A DNA stretch of 64,000 bases from Chloroflexota bacterium (GTDB taxonomy: Bacteria; Chloroflexota; Anaerolineae; Anaerolineales; Villigracilaceae), in the NCBI GenBank assembly GCA_013388855.1, contig JACAEM010000003.1:62001-126000 (forward strand). Reading direction: 5' to 3'. The notes below the pieces were generated by a model. It worked only from the letters and a program-made list of their open reading frames with translations, was not told the DNA's origin and did no database searches. Both the position numbers and the translations under genes were made by a program. Positions 52,902 to 61,368 of the stretch are shown here, piece after piece; within the stretch, counting starts at the first letter, position 1; every line of letters starts with the position of its first letter.

Positions 52902-53555
52902 TCAGTCCACAAAAATAGGCTCAGGATCCCCCAAAACCGGCACTGGGTTGCTGACATACACATCCAGGAACGCCCCCACTGTTGCCAATTGTTCGCGGAT
53001 ATTCCAGATCAGCAATGGGCGACCCCAGGAGAGCCGGCTTACCGCCTCCACCCCAACGGCATCGATCCCCAAGGCATGGCAGGTAAACAAAGCACGCGGC
53101 AGGTGGAATTTTTGCGTTACCAACAGAGCATTTTCCACGCCAAAAATGGCTTTGGTGCGATAACAGGTATCATATGTACGCCTGCCGGCGTAATCAAGTA
53201 CGATGGCTTCATCCGGCACCCCCAGCGATAGGGCATACTGCCGCATCGATTCCGGCTCGTTGTATTCGATGAAGCGGTTATCCCCGCTCATCAGCAGTTT
53301 CTCTACCTTATCGCTGAAATATAGGTCGGCGGCGGTTTCCACCCGGGCGCGCAAGATGGGCGAGGGAGTCCCATCGCGACGAAGTCCAGCCCCAAAGACG
53401 ATTGCCACCCGCTTATTAGGAGCATCTTCCTTCTGGTAAATCTTGTTCACGGAATAAAAGGTGGTGATGAGGCGCGGTAACAACACCCCCAGCACCCCCA
53501 CTGCAGAAAATATGGCAACCACCCGCCAAAGTGCCCGTAGAAAGCGTTTCCACAT
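52902..53555 (-). CDS. ElyC/SanA/YdcF family (DUF218) protein
   Basis: 217 residues. One N-terminal membrane helix (VVAIFSAVGVLGVLLPRLI), then a DUF218 domain: VAIVFGAGLRRDGTPSPIL, LMSGDNR, YAGRRTYDTCYRTKAIF and LLVTQKFHLPRALF. SanA and ElyC affect envelope integrity and vancomycin sensitivity in enterics. The chosen ATG lies 6 bases after a TACAAT box; an ATG at 53561 overlaps that spacing. Confidence 0.88.
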   Translation of the reverse strand: MWKRFLRALWRVVAIFSAVGVLGVLLPRLITTFYSVNKIYQKEDAPNKRVAIVFGAGLRRDGTPSPILRARVETAADLYFSDKVEKLLMSGDNRFIEYNEPESMRQYALSLGVPDEAIVLDYAGRRTYDTCYRTKAIFGVENALLVTQKFHLPRALFTCHALGIDAVGVEAVSRLSWGRPLLIWNIREQLATVGAFLDVYVSNPVPVLGDPEPIFVD

Positions 53556-53562
53556 GGACATG

Positions 53563-53568
53563 ATTGTA
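53563..53568 (-). promoter_or_regulatory. Leaderless -10 box of the ElyC-like gene
   Basis: Reverse-strand TACAAT; 6 bases later is the second of two ATGs (53555), which this spacing favours as the start. Confidence 0.45.
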
Positions 53569-53676
53569 CCGGATGCAGGTTATTTTTAGATAAGATGGAC
53601 TCCTTTAATGAAAAACCCACCAAAATTACAGGCTTGTCAGCTAACAAGGATGTAAACAATAAGGATACGATAGGTC

Positions 53677-53731
53677 TTGAAACTTTCCATGGGACGGGTA
53701 CAATATGAATAGTTCTGAGGATGGTCCTCAG
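53677..53731 (+). promoter_or_regulatory. Promoter and leader hairpin of Flp pilin 1
   Basis: TTGAAA (53677-53682), 16-base spacer, TACAAT (53699-53704). Just after the expected start is a perfect hairpin CTGAGGA-TGG-TCCTCAG (53715-53731), which could stabilise the message. Confidence 0.65.
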
Positions 53732-53765
53732 GTAAACCCAAATTATTCAAGAAAGGAATTACATT

Positions 53766-53915
53766 ATGTTATTCGCTCCCAAGGAAAAAGGTCAAGGTCT
53801 CGTTGAGTACGCCATCATCCTCGCTCTCGTCGCCATCGTCGTGATCGCGGTCATGCGTCTGCTCGGACCCAAGATCGGCAATACCTTCAGCACCATCAAC
53901 AACTCCCTTCTGTAA
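53766..53915 (+). CDS. Flp/Fap-type pilin, copy 1
   Basis: 49 residues. Short polar leader then GQGLVEYAIILALVAIVVIA, the Glu-5-type cleavage site and hydrophobic helix of Flp (type IVb) pilins. The Gly-Leu-Val-Glu motif suggests processing by a prepilin peptidase to a very short pilin for a tight-adherence apparatus, whose genes are not in the window. AAAGGA precedes the ATG. Nearly identical to the next gene. Confidence 0.85.
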   Translation: MLFAPKEKGQGLVEYAIILALVAIVVIAVMRLLGPKIGNTFSTINNSLL

Positions 53916-53927
53916 ATCATCTGGCAA

Positions 53928-53966
53928 AACAAAGAAGTCCCGTCGCAAGACGGGACTTCTTTGTTT
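53928..53966 (+). terminator. Terminator between the two Flp pilins
   Basis: AAAGAAGTCCCGTC / GACGGGACTTCTTT with GCAA loop and following GTTT. Shows that the two pilin genes are separate units. Confidence 0.9.
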
Positions 53967-54010
53967 CCTGTAACATTTTCGGCGCTGGCGCATCTTGATT
54001 ACATACTAAA

Positions 54011-54030
54011 ATCCGAGGAGGTACTCGGAT
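54011..54030 (+). promoter_or_regulatory. Leader hairpin of Flp pilin 2
   Basis: ATCCGAG-GAGGTA-CTCGGAT, 31 bases before the ATG; parallels the hairpin ahead of the first pilin. A TAAAAT box overlaps its left edge at 54007-54012. Confidence 0.5.
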
Positions 54031-54060
54031 GCGGATGTTTTTTATCTTCGGGATGTTTTT

Positions 54061-54210
54061 ATGTTATTTCTTCCAAAAGAAAAGGGGCAGGGACTGGTGG
54101 AATATGCCATCATCTTTGCCCTTGTAGCGATCGTTGTAATCGCCGTTGTGCGCCTGATGGGACCCAAACTGGGCGACACATACAGCACAATCAATGCCTC
54201 TCTGCCATAG
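54061..54210 (+). CDS. Flp/Fap-type pilin, copy 2
   Basis: 49 residues; same length and plan as the pilin at 53766 with substitutions (for example LFLPKEKGQGLVEYAIIFAL, ending TINASLP). Encoded by synonymous codons that differ widely from copy 1, so the duplication is not recent or both are under selection. No strong Shine-Dalgarno. Followed by its own terminator. Confidence 0.83.
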   Translation: MLFLPKEKGQGLVEYAIIFALVAIVVIAVVRLMGPKLGDTYSTINASLP

Positions 54211-54222
54211 CGTGGGCAGTAC

Positions 54223-54254
54223 AAAAAGACGCCGTCATTTGACGGCGTCTTTTT
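54223..54254 (+). terminator. Terminator of Flp pilin 2
   Basis: AAAAAGACGCCGTC / GACGGCGTCTTTTT with ATTT loop. Also faces the convergent phnE gene. Confidence 0.92.
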
Positions 54255-54259
54255 TGATT

Positions 54260-55393
54260 TCAGGTCAATCGTTTTCGAACCTCGGCGCTCAGGAAATCCA
54301 TTGCCCAAACGACGATGACAATCGCCCAGATGGCGGTGCCTGCCCGGTCATAATGGAACCCATTGATCTGCTCGCTGAGGTAGAAACCGATGCCGCCGCC
54401 GCCCACAAAACCGATGATGGTAGAGATACGGACATTGATATCCCAATGATAGATGATGAACGAGATGAAATCAGGCACGATTTGTGGAACAACCCCGTAG
54501 ACGACCGTCTGCAACTGGTTCGAGCCGGTAGCTTGCAGCGCCTCGATGGGACCCGAGTCGATGCCTTCAATGGCTTCCGAGAATAACTTGCCGAGGGAGG
54601 CAATGGTCACGACGGTCAGGGCAAGAAAGCCAGGGAAGGCGCCGAAACTCAGCCAGAAACCGAACACCGAAGCCATCAAGAGCGGGTCATAGGAACGCAT
54701 CAGGTTGAAGAAGGATCGGAAGACGTAGTAGATTGTTGTACCGGCCACCCCCTTGCGTGTGATGTTGCTTGCTGCAAAAAAACTCAGCGGAGCGGCGACA
54801 AAGGTGGCAATTGTAGTCGAAAGCAACGCCATGAAGATGGTCACGAACATGGCATCGACAACATCCTTCAGCGCCTGGCTGGGCTTCATTCCGCCGACCG
54901 GCGTATTGGTATCTACTTCCAGTTGGCTGGGTTTGCCATCCTTCGTAGCAGCGATGGGACGCGCCTCCACTTCGGATGTGAAGTAACCGTTCGCATCCGT
55001 CTGAGTACGAATGGCTGTCATCGTTCGGTCGTCGGGAAGGTTCCAGCGGATGATCACTTCTGAGTTGGGCTCGAGGTCGAATCCTTCAAGCGTAAACTTT
55101 TGACGCTCGTCTGCACAGTTGACGCTTGGGACGAGACGCGGTCCGCTGGCGGGGACTTCGCTTTCGGCGGGGGCGGAACCGCATGGAATAGGGAAATCGA
55201 TCTCGATGGTACGGGTTTCCATCTCGCGGGTGAAAACATCCGGGGAGAGAAATTCCCTCAGTATGGGACCACCCTTGGGCAAATCACGAAACAAGCGCGG
55301 AAAGTCCACGCCGGTCACATTGTAGGAAATTCCGAGCGCCGCAACGATAAGGGCAATCAAAAAAACGTTTCGTATAATGCGGGATCGTTGCAT
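54260..55393 (-). CDS. phnE: Phosphonate/phosphite-type ABC permease, second copy
   Basis: 377 residues. N-terminal membrane helix, then an ~130-residue extracytoplasmic insert (KFTLEGFDLEPNSEVIIRW, Ig-like) and the permease domain: ALKDVVDAMFVTIFMALLST, LFSEAIEGIDSGPIEALQAT (EAA loop) and RISTIIGFVGGGGIGF. Starts 1 base after the stop of the first permease. Canonical PhnE is about 260 residues and lacks the insert. Confidence 0.88.
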   Translation of the reverse strand: MQRSRIIRNVFLIALIVAALGISYNVTGVDFPRLFRDLPKGGPILREFLSPDVFTREMETRTIEIDFPIPCGSAPAESEVPASGPRLVPSVNCADERQKFTLEGFDLEPNSEVIIRWNLPDDRTMTAIRTQTDANGYFTSEVEARPIAATKDGKPSQLEVDTNTPVGGMKPSQALKDVVDAMFVTIFMALLSTTIATFVAAPLSFFAASNITRKGVAGTTIYYVFRSFFNLMRSYDPLLMASVFGFWLSFGAFPGFLALTVVTIASLGKLFSEAIEGIDSGPIEALQATGSNQLQTVVYGVVPQIVPDFISFIIYHWDINVRISTIIGFVGGGGIGFYLSEQINGFHYDRAGTAIWAIVIVVWAMDFLSAEVRKRLT

Positions 55394-55394
55394 G

Positions 55395-56774
55395 TTACAC
55401 CAGCCTCTCCCGCAATTTTGCACTGAGATAGTCGAGGGTCACAACAACCAGTGCAATGGCAATGAAGACCGAACTGAGACCACGCATGTTATTTACGCGG
55501 GTAAGTTCAATGATCAGAAATCCAATGCCACCGCCGCCCACAAAGCCGATGATGGTTGCTGAACGTACATTGATATCCCAGCGATAGAGGGTAAACGCCG
55601 TAAAGGGAGGAATGATTTGTGGGATGACAGCGTAACGAACGGTCTGCACCCAATTTGCTCCTGTGGAGCGAATGGCTTCAATAGGACCCGGGTCGATGCC
55701 TTCGATCACTTCGGAATAAAGTTTTGCAAGGGCGGCAATCGAATGGACGGCGAGGGCGAGGGCGCCCGCGAATTCTCCCAACCCCACGATGACTACGAAC
55801 ACAATGGCGATAATCACCGATTCGATGGAGCGCAGGATGTTCAATAATGTGCGCACCACTACATAAATGGCATACGTAACCGGGTTGCCGCTCATCAGAT
55901 TATGAGCCGCAAGGAATGAAATGGGAATTGCAAACAGCACGGCCAGCACGGTGGCAATGAGCGCCATAGCTACCGTTGCGAGCGCTCCTTTCAGCACCTC
56001 GTTACCAATGAAGGATAATTCGTAGCCGCCAATGGGGCGATACTGATCGAAATACACGCGGTGTAATTGCGGGAGGGTGGGATCGGGTGCGGCGACGAGC
56101 GCCGTGGTGGGCACGCGGATGGCCGTGGTGAGCGAGCCGTTCTCATCGGTGGTTAACACCAACATGGAAGTCTCACCCTCGCCAAGCATCATGGAGTTGC
56201 CGATGGGGTTTTGCCAGACCACATTTGTTTCTGTATTGGGCCACATGCCACTCACCGAAACAATGATGGTCTCACCGACTGGTCCACAATCGGGGATGGC
56301 TGTGGCTTTCTTGCCGCCATCTTCACGAACAGCTTTGGGCGGCTCGGGCGCGCAAGGTACCTGCACAGGGACCCACATGGTATTTCTCTCGCGGCGCTCC
56401 TGGATGAAATCGGGTCTCAACATTGGGCGCACGATCATTCTGGCGCGGTTCATATCCGCCTTGCTGAAATCGATTCCCACCACGCGCCAGCCGATACTGT
56501 ACGCGGCAAGCAACCCAAACAACACGGGCAGCAAGATGGAACGCTGGCGGGCGCTTGCCGCGTCCCAAACGTTCCACAACCAGATGGCGATGGGCGAGGC
56601 ATACCAGAGCGGATTCTTATACCAGACCACCGTGGCCAGCATCACCAAAAAACCAAGCAGGATTGCCACCCCGCGATAGCGCTGTCCGCGGACGAATTGC
56701 CCCAAGCCGGGAATCACTGCGGATAAAAGACCGCTCAAACCAAGCCGGGAATTGGTCACCGTTGATTGTTCCAT
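55395..56774 (-). CDS. phnE: Phosphonate/phosphite-type ABC permease, first copy
   Basis: 459 residues. It adds an N-terminal membrane module (LLSAVIPGLGQFVRGQRYRG, VVWYKNPLWYASPIAIWLW) before the Ig-like extracytoplasmic insert (TIIVSVSGMWPNTETNVVW) and the permease core with LYSEVIEGIDPGPIEAIRST and RSATIIGFVGGGGIGF. Pairs with the second copy to form the membrane channel. Lies 9 bases after phnC. Confidence 0.88.
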   Translation of the reverse strand: MEQSTVTNSRLGLSGLLSAVIPGLGQFVRGQRYRGVAILLGFLVMLATVVWYKNPLWYASPIAIWLWNVWDAASARQRSILLPVLFGLLAAYSIGWRVVGIDFSKADMNRARMIVRPMLRPDFIQERRERNTMWVPVQVPCAPEPPKAVREDGGKKATAIPDCGPVGETIIVSVSGMWPNTETNVVWQNPIGNSMMLGEGETSMLVLTTDENGSLTTAIRVPTTALVAAPDPTLPQLHRVYFDQYRPIGGYELSFIGNEVLKGALATVAMALIATVLAVLFAIPISFLAAHNLMSGNPVTYAIYVVVRTLLNILRSIESVIIAIVFVVIVGLGEFAGALALAVHSIAALAKLYSEVIEGIDPGPIEAIRSTGANWVQTVRYAVIPQIIPPFTAFTLYRWDINVRSATIIGFVGGGGIGFLIIELTRVNNMRGLSSVFIAIALVVVTLDYLSAKLRERLV

Positions 56775-56783
56775 ATCATCCCC

Positions 56784-57545
56784 TTACAATGACGCAGCGC
56801 GGACTTCCTGCGCTTCTTCCCCATAGATTTCCTTGAACTTGGCGCGGTCGATCTCCTGTGCGGAACCTTCGAAAACCTTGACGCCGTCCTTCAAAGCAAC
56901 CACACGCGTGGCATAGCGATGGACGAGATCCAAAAAGTGCAGAGAACAGATGACGGTGATCCCCTCTTTGTTAAGTTGTTCGAGATACTGCAGGATGGAA
57001 TGGGACAGGACCGGGTCGAGGCTGGCGACTGGTTCATCGGCGAGGATCAGTTTTGGGTCCTGCATGAGCGCACGCGCGATTCCCACGCGTTGTTGCTGTC
57101 CGCCGGAGAGGGCGTCGGCGCGGTTGTAGGCTTTGTCGGCGATCCCTACGCGTTCGAGGGATTGAAGCGCCTTTTTCTTTTCCTCCTCGGGCCAAATGCC
57201 CACCAAACTCAGCCAGGGGTTCACATACCCAAGCCTGCCCGACAACACATTTGTCATCACACTGGAGCGTTTGACGAGATTAAACTGTTGGAAAACCATG
57301 CCGATCTTGCGGCGAATGTTTCGCAGCTCGGCGGGAGATGCGATGGTGATATCGGTGTTGTCCCAGAAAATCTTGCCTTCGGTCGGGTCGATCAACCGGT
57401 TGATGCAGCGGAGCAAGGTCGACTTTCCTGAACCCGAAAGTCCAATGACGACCAGGAATTCCCCGTCTTTCACATCAAAGGAAACATTTTTGAGCGCCTG
57501 TGTGCCGTTGGGATAAGTTTTGGTGACATTTTGAATTCTGAGCAT
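56784..57545 (-). CDS. phnC: Phosphonate-type ABC transporter ATP-binding protein
   Basis: 253 residues. Walker A IGLSGSGKSTLLRCINRL, Q-loop VFQQFNLV, signature LSGGQQQRVGIARAL, Walker B LILADEPVASLD, switch CSLHFLD. Length and sequence style match PhnC. The start at 57545 follows GGAGGAC; the frame beyond runs into the REP-like repeat. No C-P lyase or phosphite dehydrogenase gene is present, so the actual substrate is open. Confidence 0.93.
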   Translation of the reverse strand: MLRIQNVTKTYPNGTQALKNVSFDVKDGEFLVVIGLSGSGKSTLLRCINRLIDPTEGKIFWDNTDITIASPAELRNIRRKIGMVFQQFNLVKRSSVMTNVLSGRLGYVNPWLSLVGIWPEEEKKKALQSLERVGIADKAYNRADALSGGQQQRVGIARALMQDPKLILADEPVASLDPVLSHSILQYLEQLNKEGITVICSLHFLDLVHRYATRVVALKDGVKVFEGSAQEIDRAKFKEIYGEEAQEVRAASL

Positions 57546-57561
57546 GATTGTCCTCCATTCA

Positions 57562-57610
57562 GCCCTCACCCCAACCTCTCTCCAATTGGGAGAGGGGCAA
57601 GGGATGAGGG
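57562..57610. repeat. REP-like palindromic repeat, copy 2
   Basis: CCCTCACCCC, CTCTCTCC / GGGAGAGG, then GGGATGAGGG. Reverse-orientation copy of the element at 417-463. Lies between phnD and phnC in the same transcript. Confidence 0.7.
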
Positions 57611-57620
57611 TGGAATGAAA

Positions 57621-57651
57621 GAGGGAGGACATTTCGTCCTCCCTCTTTTTT
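57621..57651. terminator. Hairpin between phnD and phnC
   Basis: GAGGGAGGAC / GTCCTCCCTC with ATTTC loop; T6 on the plus side and TTTCATT on the minus side. On the operon strand it would end or slow part of the transcripts after phnD, giving more binding protein than permease. Confidence 0.65.
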
Positions 57652-57661
57652 GTAGGGCGGT

Positions 57662-58702
57662 TTACTTGAAGAGTGTGGTGGGGTCGATGCCGGAGGCTTC
57701 GAGGTAGACGCGATAATCGTCGTAGAAGGTGTCATCCACGACCTCAAGTCCCTGAATGCTGTAGCCGCCATTCTTGAGCAGGGTGATTCCCTCTTCGGTA
57801 GAGGCAATTTCAAGCAGGGCCTGGGTGAGTTTCTCGCGGATTTCATCGGGCACGTTGGAAGCGTAAGAAACATTGTCGTTCGGGATGAACGGATCGGAGA
57901 CCCAGATGATCGACACTTTGTCGTTGACATCGGGGAAGTCGGTGGCAACATTCGAGCGGGCATCGATGAAGGTGGCGCCGAAGTCGCAAATTTCGCCCTT
58001 GGGGCTGAGGTACACGGACTTGATGACGGTCGGATGTCCCTGAACCCAGGCGCCAGCCTTGACTTTGACACCATTCTCGGTGAGCAACCCGTAGGGCAGG
58101 ATGTAGCCTGAGGATGATAGCGGGTCGGTCCAACAGGGCTTCTTGTCGGCGAACTGGGCGAGAGCGGTGGCGGCATCGGCGGTGTTCGTGCCGGTCGCGG
58201 GATCGTAATAGGAGGTGAAGCCAGCCGCAGCGTTGGCAACGAACTGGAAGCCGTAGTGGTTGGAGCCATTGCGGATGGTGGCGAGACCGACATCCGCATA
58301 GCCCTTGCCGTGGGCAACCACATACTGAGTCGGTGCCAGCCAGCCGATGTGCGCATTGCCAGCGCCCATGGCTTCGATCATGGCGGCGTAGTTGGTGGGA
58401 ACGGTGACCGTAATGGTGTAGCCGGTCAGTTCACTCAACTTGTCGGCAATTGCCTGACCACCGGTCTGCAATTCTTGGGTGGTGGCGGAGGGGGCCAGCG
58501 CCATGATGAGCGGGTTCTCGGCGGTTCCCAACTCGGGGGCTGGCGCTTCAGTGGCGGGCGGCTCCGTGGCAACGGGCGCTTCGGTGGGCGCCTCAGTAGC
58601 CACAGGGGCTTCCGTGGGTGCCGGGGTGGCGGGCGCACAGGCAGAGACAGCCAGTACAATGATCGCCATCACGGCAAAAAACATGTGGAGGGACTTTTTC
58701 AT
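57662..58702 (-). CDS. phnD: Phosphate/phosphite/phosphonate-binding lipoprotein, copy 1
   Basis: 346 residues. Lipoprotein signal (IIVLAVSACAP), Thr/Glu/Pro linker, then a PhnD-like two-lobed domain: GYTITVTVPTNYAAMIEAMG, KKPCWTDPLSSSGYILP (the SxSGY ligand loop), GHPTVIKSVY and ICDFGATFIDAR. Captures the phospho-compound outside the membrane for phnCEE. GAGGAG precedes the ATG. Confidence 0.9.
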   Translation of the reverse strand: MKKSLHMFFAVMAIIVLAVSACAPATPAPTEAPVATEAPTEAPVATEPPATEAPAPELGTAENPLIMALAPSATTQELQTGGQAIADKLSELTGYTITVTVPTNYAAMIEAMGAGNAHIGWLAPTQYVVAHGKGYADVGLATIRNGSNHYGFQFVANAAAGFTSYYDPATGTNTADAATALAQFADKKPCWTDPLSSSGYILPYGLLTENGVKVKAGAWVQGHPTVIKSVYLSPKGEICDFGATFIDARSNVATDFPDVNDKVSIIWVSDPFIPNDNVSYASNVPDEIREKLTQALLEIASTEEGITLLKNGGYSIQGLEVVDDTFYDDYRVYLEASGIDPTTLFK

Positions 58703-58806
58703 TTTTTCTTCTCCTCTAAAAGGTTGAGATTTGGGAGGATTCCCAGACCCGATGATAATACAGCGAATGATAGATTTAAACAAGTGACGTTTGTTTAAAA
58801 TTATTC

Positions 58807-59838
58807 TCACTTGTCTAACAAGCCGGAAAGATCGACGCCAGATGCCTCGACATAGGTCCTAAATTCTGCATAGAACGCGTCGTTTACAGGTTGCAGGGCT
58901 TCGATGGTGTAGGCGGTCTCGAACGCGGTAAAACCTTCATCGGTCTGCATGAGAGCGGGGATTTGGTCGCTAAACAAGTTGCGCATGCCCTGGGGCATGT
59001 TCGATGAAAAGACAAAAAGATCATATGGAATGATCTCCGGGATGCGCCAGACAAGAATGACCTGTTCTATTAGATCGGGAAATTCACTCTCAAGCGAAGG
59101 GAATGTGCGCGCGTCAATGTACGTGCCCCCGAAATCACAAATGCCGCTGGCATACAATGAACGAACCACGGTCGGGTGTCCCTCCACGAATGCAGGGGGA
59201 CGCGTGGAGATATTGTTCGCCGTCAAGTATCCGGCTGGGATCACATAGCCCGATGCGGAGGTTTCGTCGGTCCAGCAGGGTTTCTTGTCGGTGAATTGCA
59301 GGAGCGCTGTGCGGGCATCGGCGGTATTCTCCCCGGTGAGCGGATCGACGTAGGATTTGAATCCGCCTTTGCGTGTGGCAATGAACTGCGCGCCGTACAG
59401 GTTGTCACCGTCATTCAATGTGGCGAATGCCGCATGGACCAGCCCTCTTTGGTAGGCGAGAGTGTAGGCATACGGATTCAGCAGGGCCATGTGTGCATTG
59501 CCCGCTGCAAACGCTTCCACAAGCGCCTCATATGAATCGGGAACGATTGTCACCACGGCATATCCTGTCCGTTGGATGAATTGATCGGCAATGAAACGCG
59601 CGGCGGCAATCTGGTCTTCCGAGTTGGCGGCGGGAGGCAGGGCGAGGATGATGGGGTTTTCCACGCGGCCCAGCTCCACCGTGGAAAGAGCCGGAGGCGT
59701 TTCCGTGGGTGTGACCGGGGCGGTTGAAACTGTCTGGGTTGCCGTCGGTTCCGGCGTGCTGGCAGATGGGAAGGAACAGTTTGCAAGTACGATGGAAAGA
59801 ACGATCACCAGAGCAGGCAGGAAGGATTTGTGATTCAT
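58807..59838 (-). CDS. Phosphate/phosphite/phosphonate-binding lipoprotein, copy 2
   Basis: 343 residues. Lipoprotein signal (LVIVLSIVLANCSFPS), Thr/Pro linker, then the same domain as its neighbour: GYAVVTIVPDSYEALVEAFA, KKPCWTDETSASGYVIP, GHPTVVRSLY, GICDFGGTYIDAR. A diverged tandem duplicate that may widen the ligand range. Starts at 59838; promoter -10 on the minus strand at 59854-59859 is shared with the divergent DUF4230 gene. Confidence 0.88.
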   Translation of the reverse strand: MNHKSFLPALVIVLSIVLANCSFPSASTPEPTATQTVSTAPVTPTETPPALSTVELGRVENPIILALPPAANSEDQIAAARFIADQFIQRTGYAVVTIVPDSYEALVEAFAAGNAHMALLNPYAYTLAYQRGLVHAAFATLNDGDNLYGAQFIATRKGGFKSYVDPLTGENTADARTALLQFTDKKPCWTDETSASGYVIPAGYLTANNISTRPPAFVEGHPTVVRSLYASGICDFGGTYIDARTFPSLESEFPDLIEQVILVWRIPEIIPYDLFVFSSNMPQGMRNLFSDQIPALMQTDEGFTAFETAYTIEALQPVNDAFYAEFRTYVEASGVDLSGLLDK

Positions 59839-59853
59839 GTGTTTCCCATTGAG

Positions 59854-59861
59854 ATTATAAT
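59854..59861. promoter_or_regulatory. Overlapping divergent -10 boxes
   Basis: ATTATAAT contains TATAAT on both strands, two bases apart. Rightwards it lies 6 bases before the DUF4230 ATG; leftwards 15 bases before the binding-protein ATG. Confidence 0.5.
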
Positions 59862-59867
59862 ACGCCC

Positions 59868-60539
59868 ATGAAGAATAACGGCTTGCTCTCCCTGCTGATC
59901 CTGGTCGTGATCGTGGCGGCGGCGTACATGATCGTACAAACCGTGCGTGAGACCTCGCAGGCGGCGACGGCTCCATTCCAGTCGTTGAACGAACAGAACC
60001 GCGCCCTGCAAACGCAAATGGCGAACCTGTTGAACCCTACACCGACCATCATCCCCGACCCGATCACGTACATCAACGAGATCCGCGCGCTGGCGCGGCT
60101 GGAGACGATCCAGTACAGCGTGGAAAAAGTGATCACCGGTGAAATGGGTGCCGGCACGTTCGATACATTCTTTGGGGACAAGATCCTGTTCGTCGGGCAC
60201 GGCACGGTCATTGCGGGCATCGACATGGAGAAGATCCAACCGGAGCACATGCGCTTCGAGAACGGCGTGTTGTACATCAACCTCCCTCCCGCCGAGATTT
60301 TCATTGCAACGCTCGACAACGAAAAGTCCTATGTCTATGACCGGCAGACGGGCATCCTCACCCAGCCCGACCCGAACCTCGAAACACTCGTGAGGCAAAA
60401 AGCGGAGGAGGAGATCCTCAAGGCCGCGCTCGAGGACGGAATCCTTGAACAGGCGCAAACAAACGCCGAGGTTTATCTCTTCAAGTTTTTTGCAGCGCTT
60501 GGTTTTCCGAACACGATTTTTGTGGATGACCCGACCTAA
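59868..60539 (+). CDS. DUF4230 family protein
   Basis: 223 residues. N-terminal membrane anchor (LLSLLILVVIVAAAYMIVQT), then DUF4230: LARLETIQYSVEKVITGE, ILFVGHGTVIAGIDMEKI, LYINLPPAEIFIATLDNEKS and RQKAEEEILKAALEDGILEQ. Function of the family is unknown. The tail converges on the lipoate-ligase gene 10 bases away. Confidence 0.9.
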   Translation: MKNNGLLSLLILVVIVAAAYMIVQTVRETSQAATAPFQSLNEQNRALQTQMANLLNPTPTIIPDPITYINEIRALARLETIQYSVEKVITGEMGAGTFDTFFGDKILFVGHGTVIAGIDMEKIQPEHMRFENGVLYINLPPAEIFIATLDNEKSYVYDRQTGILTQPDPNLETLVRQKAEEEILKAALEDGILEQAQTNAEVYLFKFFAALGFPNTIFVDDPT

Positions 60540-60549
60540 CACCCGGACA

Positions 60550-61362
60550 TTAGACGCGTTCGGTCCATGATGGGTGATCGTATTTTTCCCCGATCAGTTC
60601 TTCTGTTCGCCTAAATTCGGATTCGGATAACTCCCCTCTCTGAAAATTTAATCCCAGTTGCGCTTCGAACGCGTGGATGAATGCCTGGGCAGCCGTTTCC
60701 CAGCCGATTTCCCGCCCTAAAGCAGATTCCACAGTCGTTGCCCGTTCCAACAGCCGTTTCGACGCGTTCTCGCGCGCCGATTCGTTTTCGAACTTCAACG
60801 CCTGACAAATGCGCGCCAGGTCGCCGGTGAGAGGAAGTGATCCGTGCTGGAGCACACCTTCCTTTTTACGCGCCTGCGCCGAGCCGATCAGTTTTTTCCC
60901 GTTTACGGTGATCTCATAGGTCGAGGGCACTTCAAAGCAGACAGGGTTGGGCGTGGCGGAATCGTTCGGTTTCCCTTCTTTCATTTCCACCGGAATTCCC
61001 AATTTTTTCACTGCCAGCAATAATGCCTGTGCAAGACGGTTATAACTTTCGAGCACACTGCCTGCGACGCGCGGCTCGTCCGCGGGAGCGATGACCGAAT
61101 AGGTGAGTTCGTCGGTATGGAGGATGGCGCGTCCGCCCGTGGCGCGGCGGACGACCTCCCAGCCGCGTTCTTTGAGCCGGGCGGTGTCCACGTCTGCAAA
61201 TGGCTGGGCATGCCCCAGCGAGAGACAGACTGGGGTCCACGCGTACAGCCGAAGGGTGGGGAGCGAAGCGCCGCGTCCAATGTGCTCGAGGATTGCTTCG
61301 TCCACAGCCATGTTCCACGCGCCGCGCGCGGCAGGAGTAATAAGAAGTCGCCAGTAGGACAT
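60550..61362 (-). CDS. Lipoate/biotin protein ligase family (LplA/LipM-like)
   Basis: 270 residues. Attaches lipoate or octanoate to lipoyl domains. Motifs: NMAVDEAILEH, RRATGGRAILHTDELTYS, CFEVPSTYEITVNGKKLIGS with a Cys at the position used by LipM/LipL octanoyltransferases, then AQARKKEGVLQHGSLPL. The Cys before PSTYE favours an octanoyl transferase over a true ligase. A TACAAT box ends 6 bases before the ATG. Confidence 0.85.
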   Translation of the reverse strand: MSYWRLLITPAARGAWNMAVDEAILEHIGRGASLPTLRLYAWTPVCLSLGHAQPFADVDTARLKERGWEVVRRATGGRAILHTDELTYSVIAPADEPRVAGSVLESYNRLAQALLLAVKKLGIPVEMKEGKPNDSATPNPVCFEVPSTYEITVNGKKLIGSAQARKKEGVLQHGSLPLTGDLARICQALKFENESARENASKRLLERATTVESALGREIGWETAAQAFIHAFEAQLGLNFQRGELSESEFRRTEELIGEKYDHPSWTERV

Positions 61363-61368
61363 ACGGGT

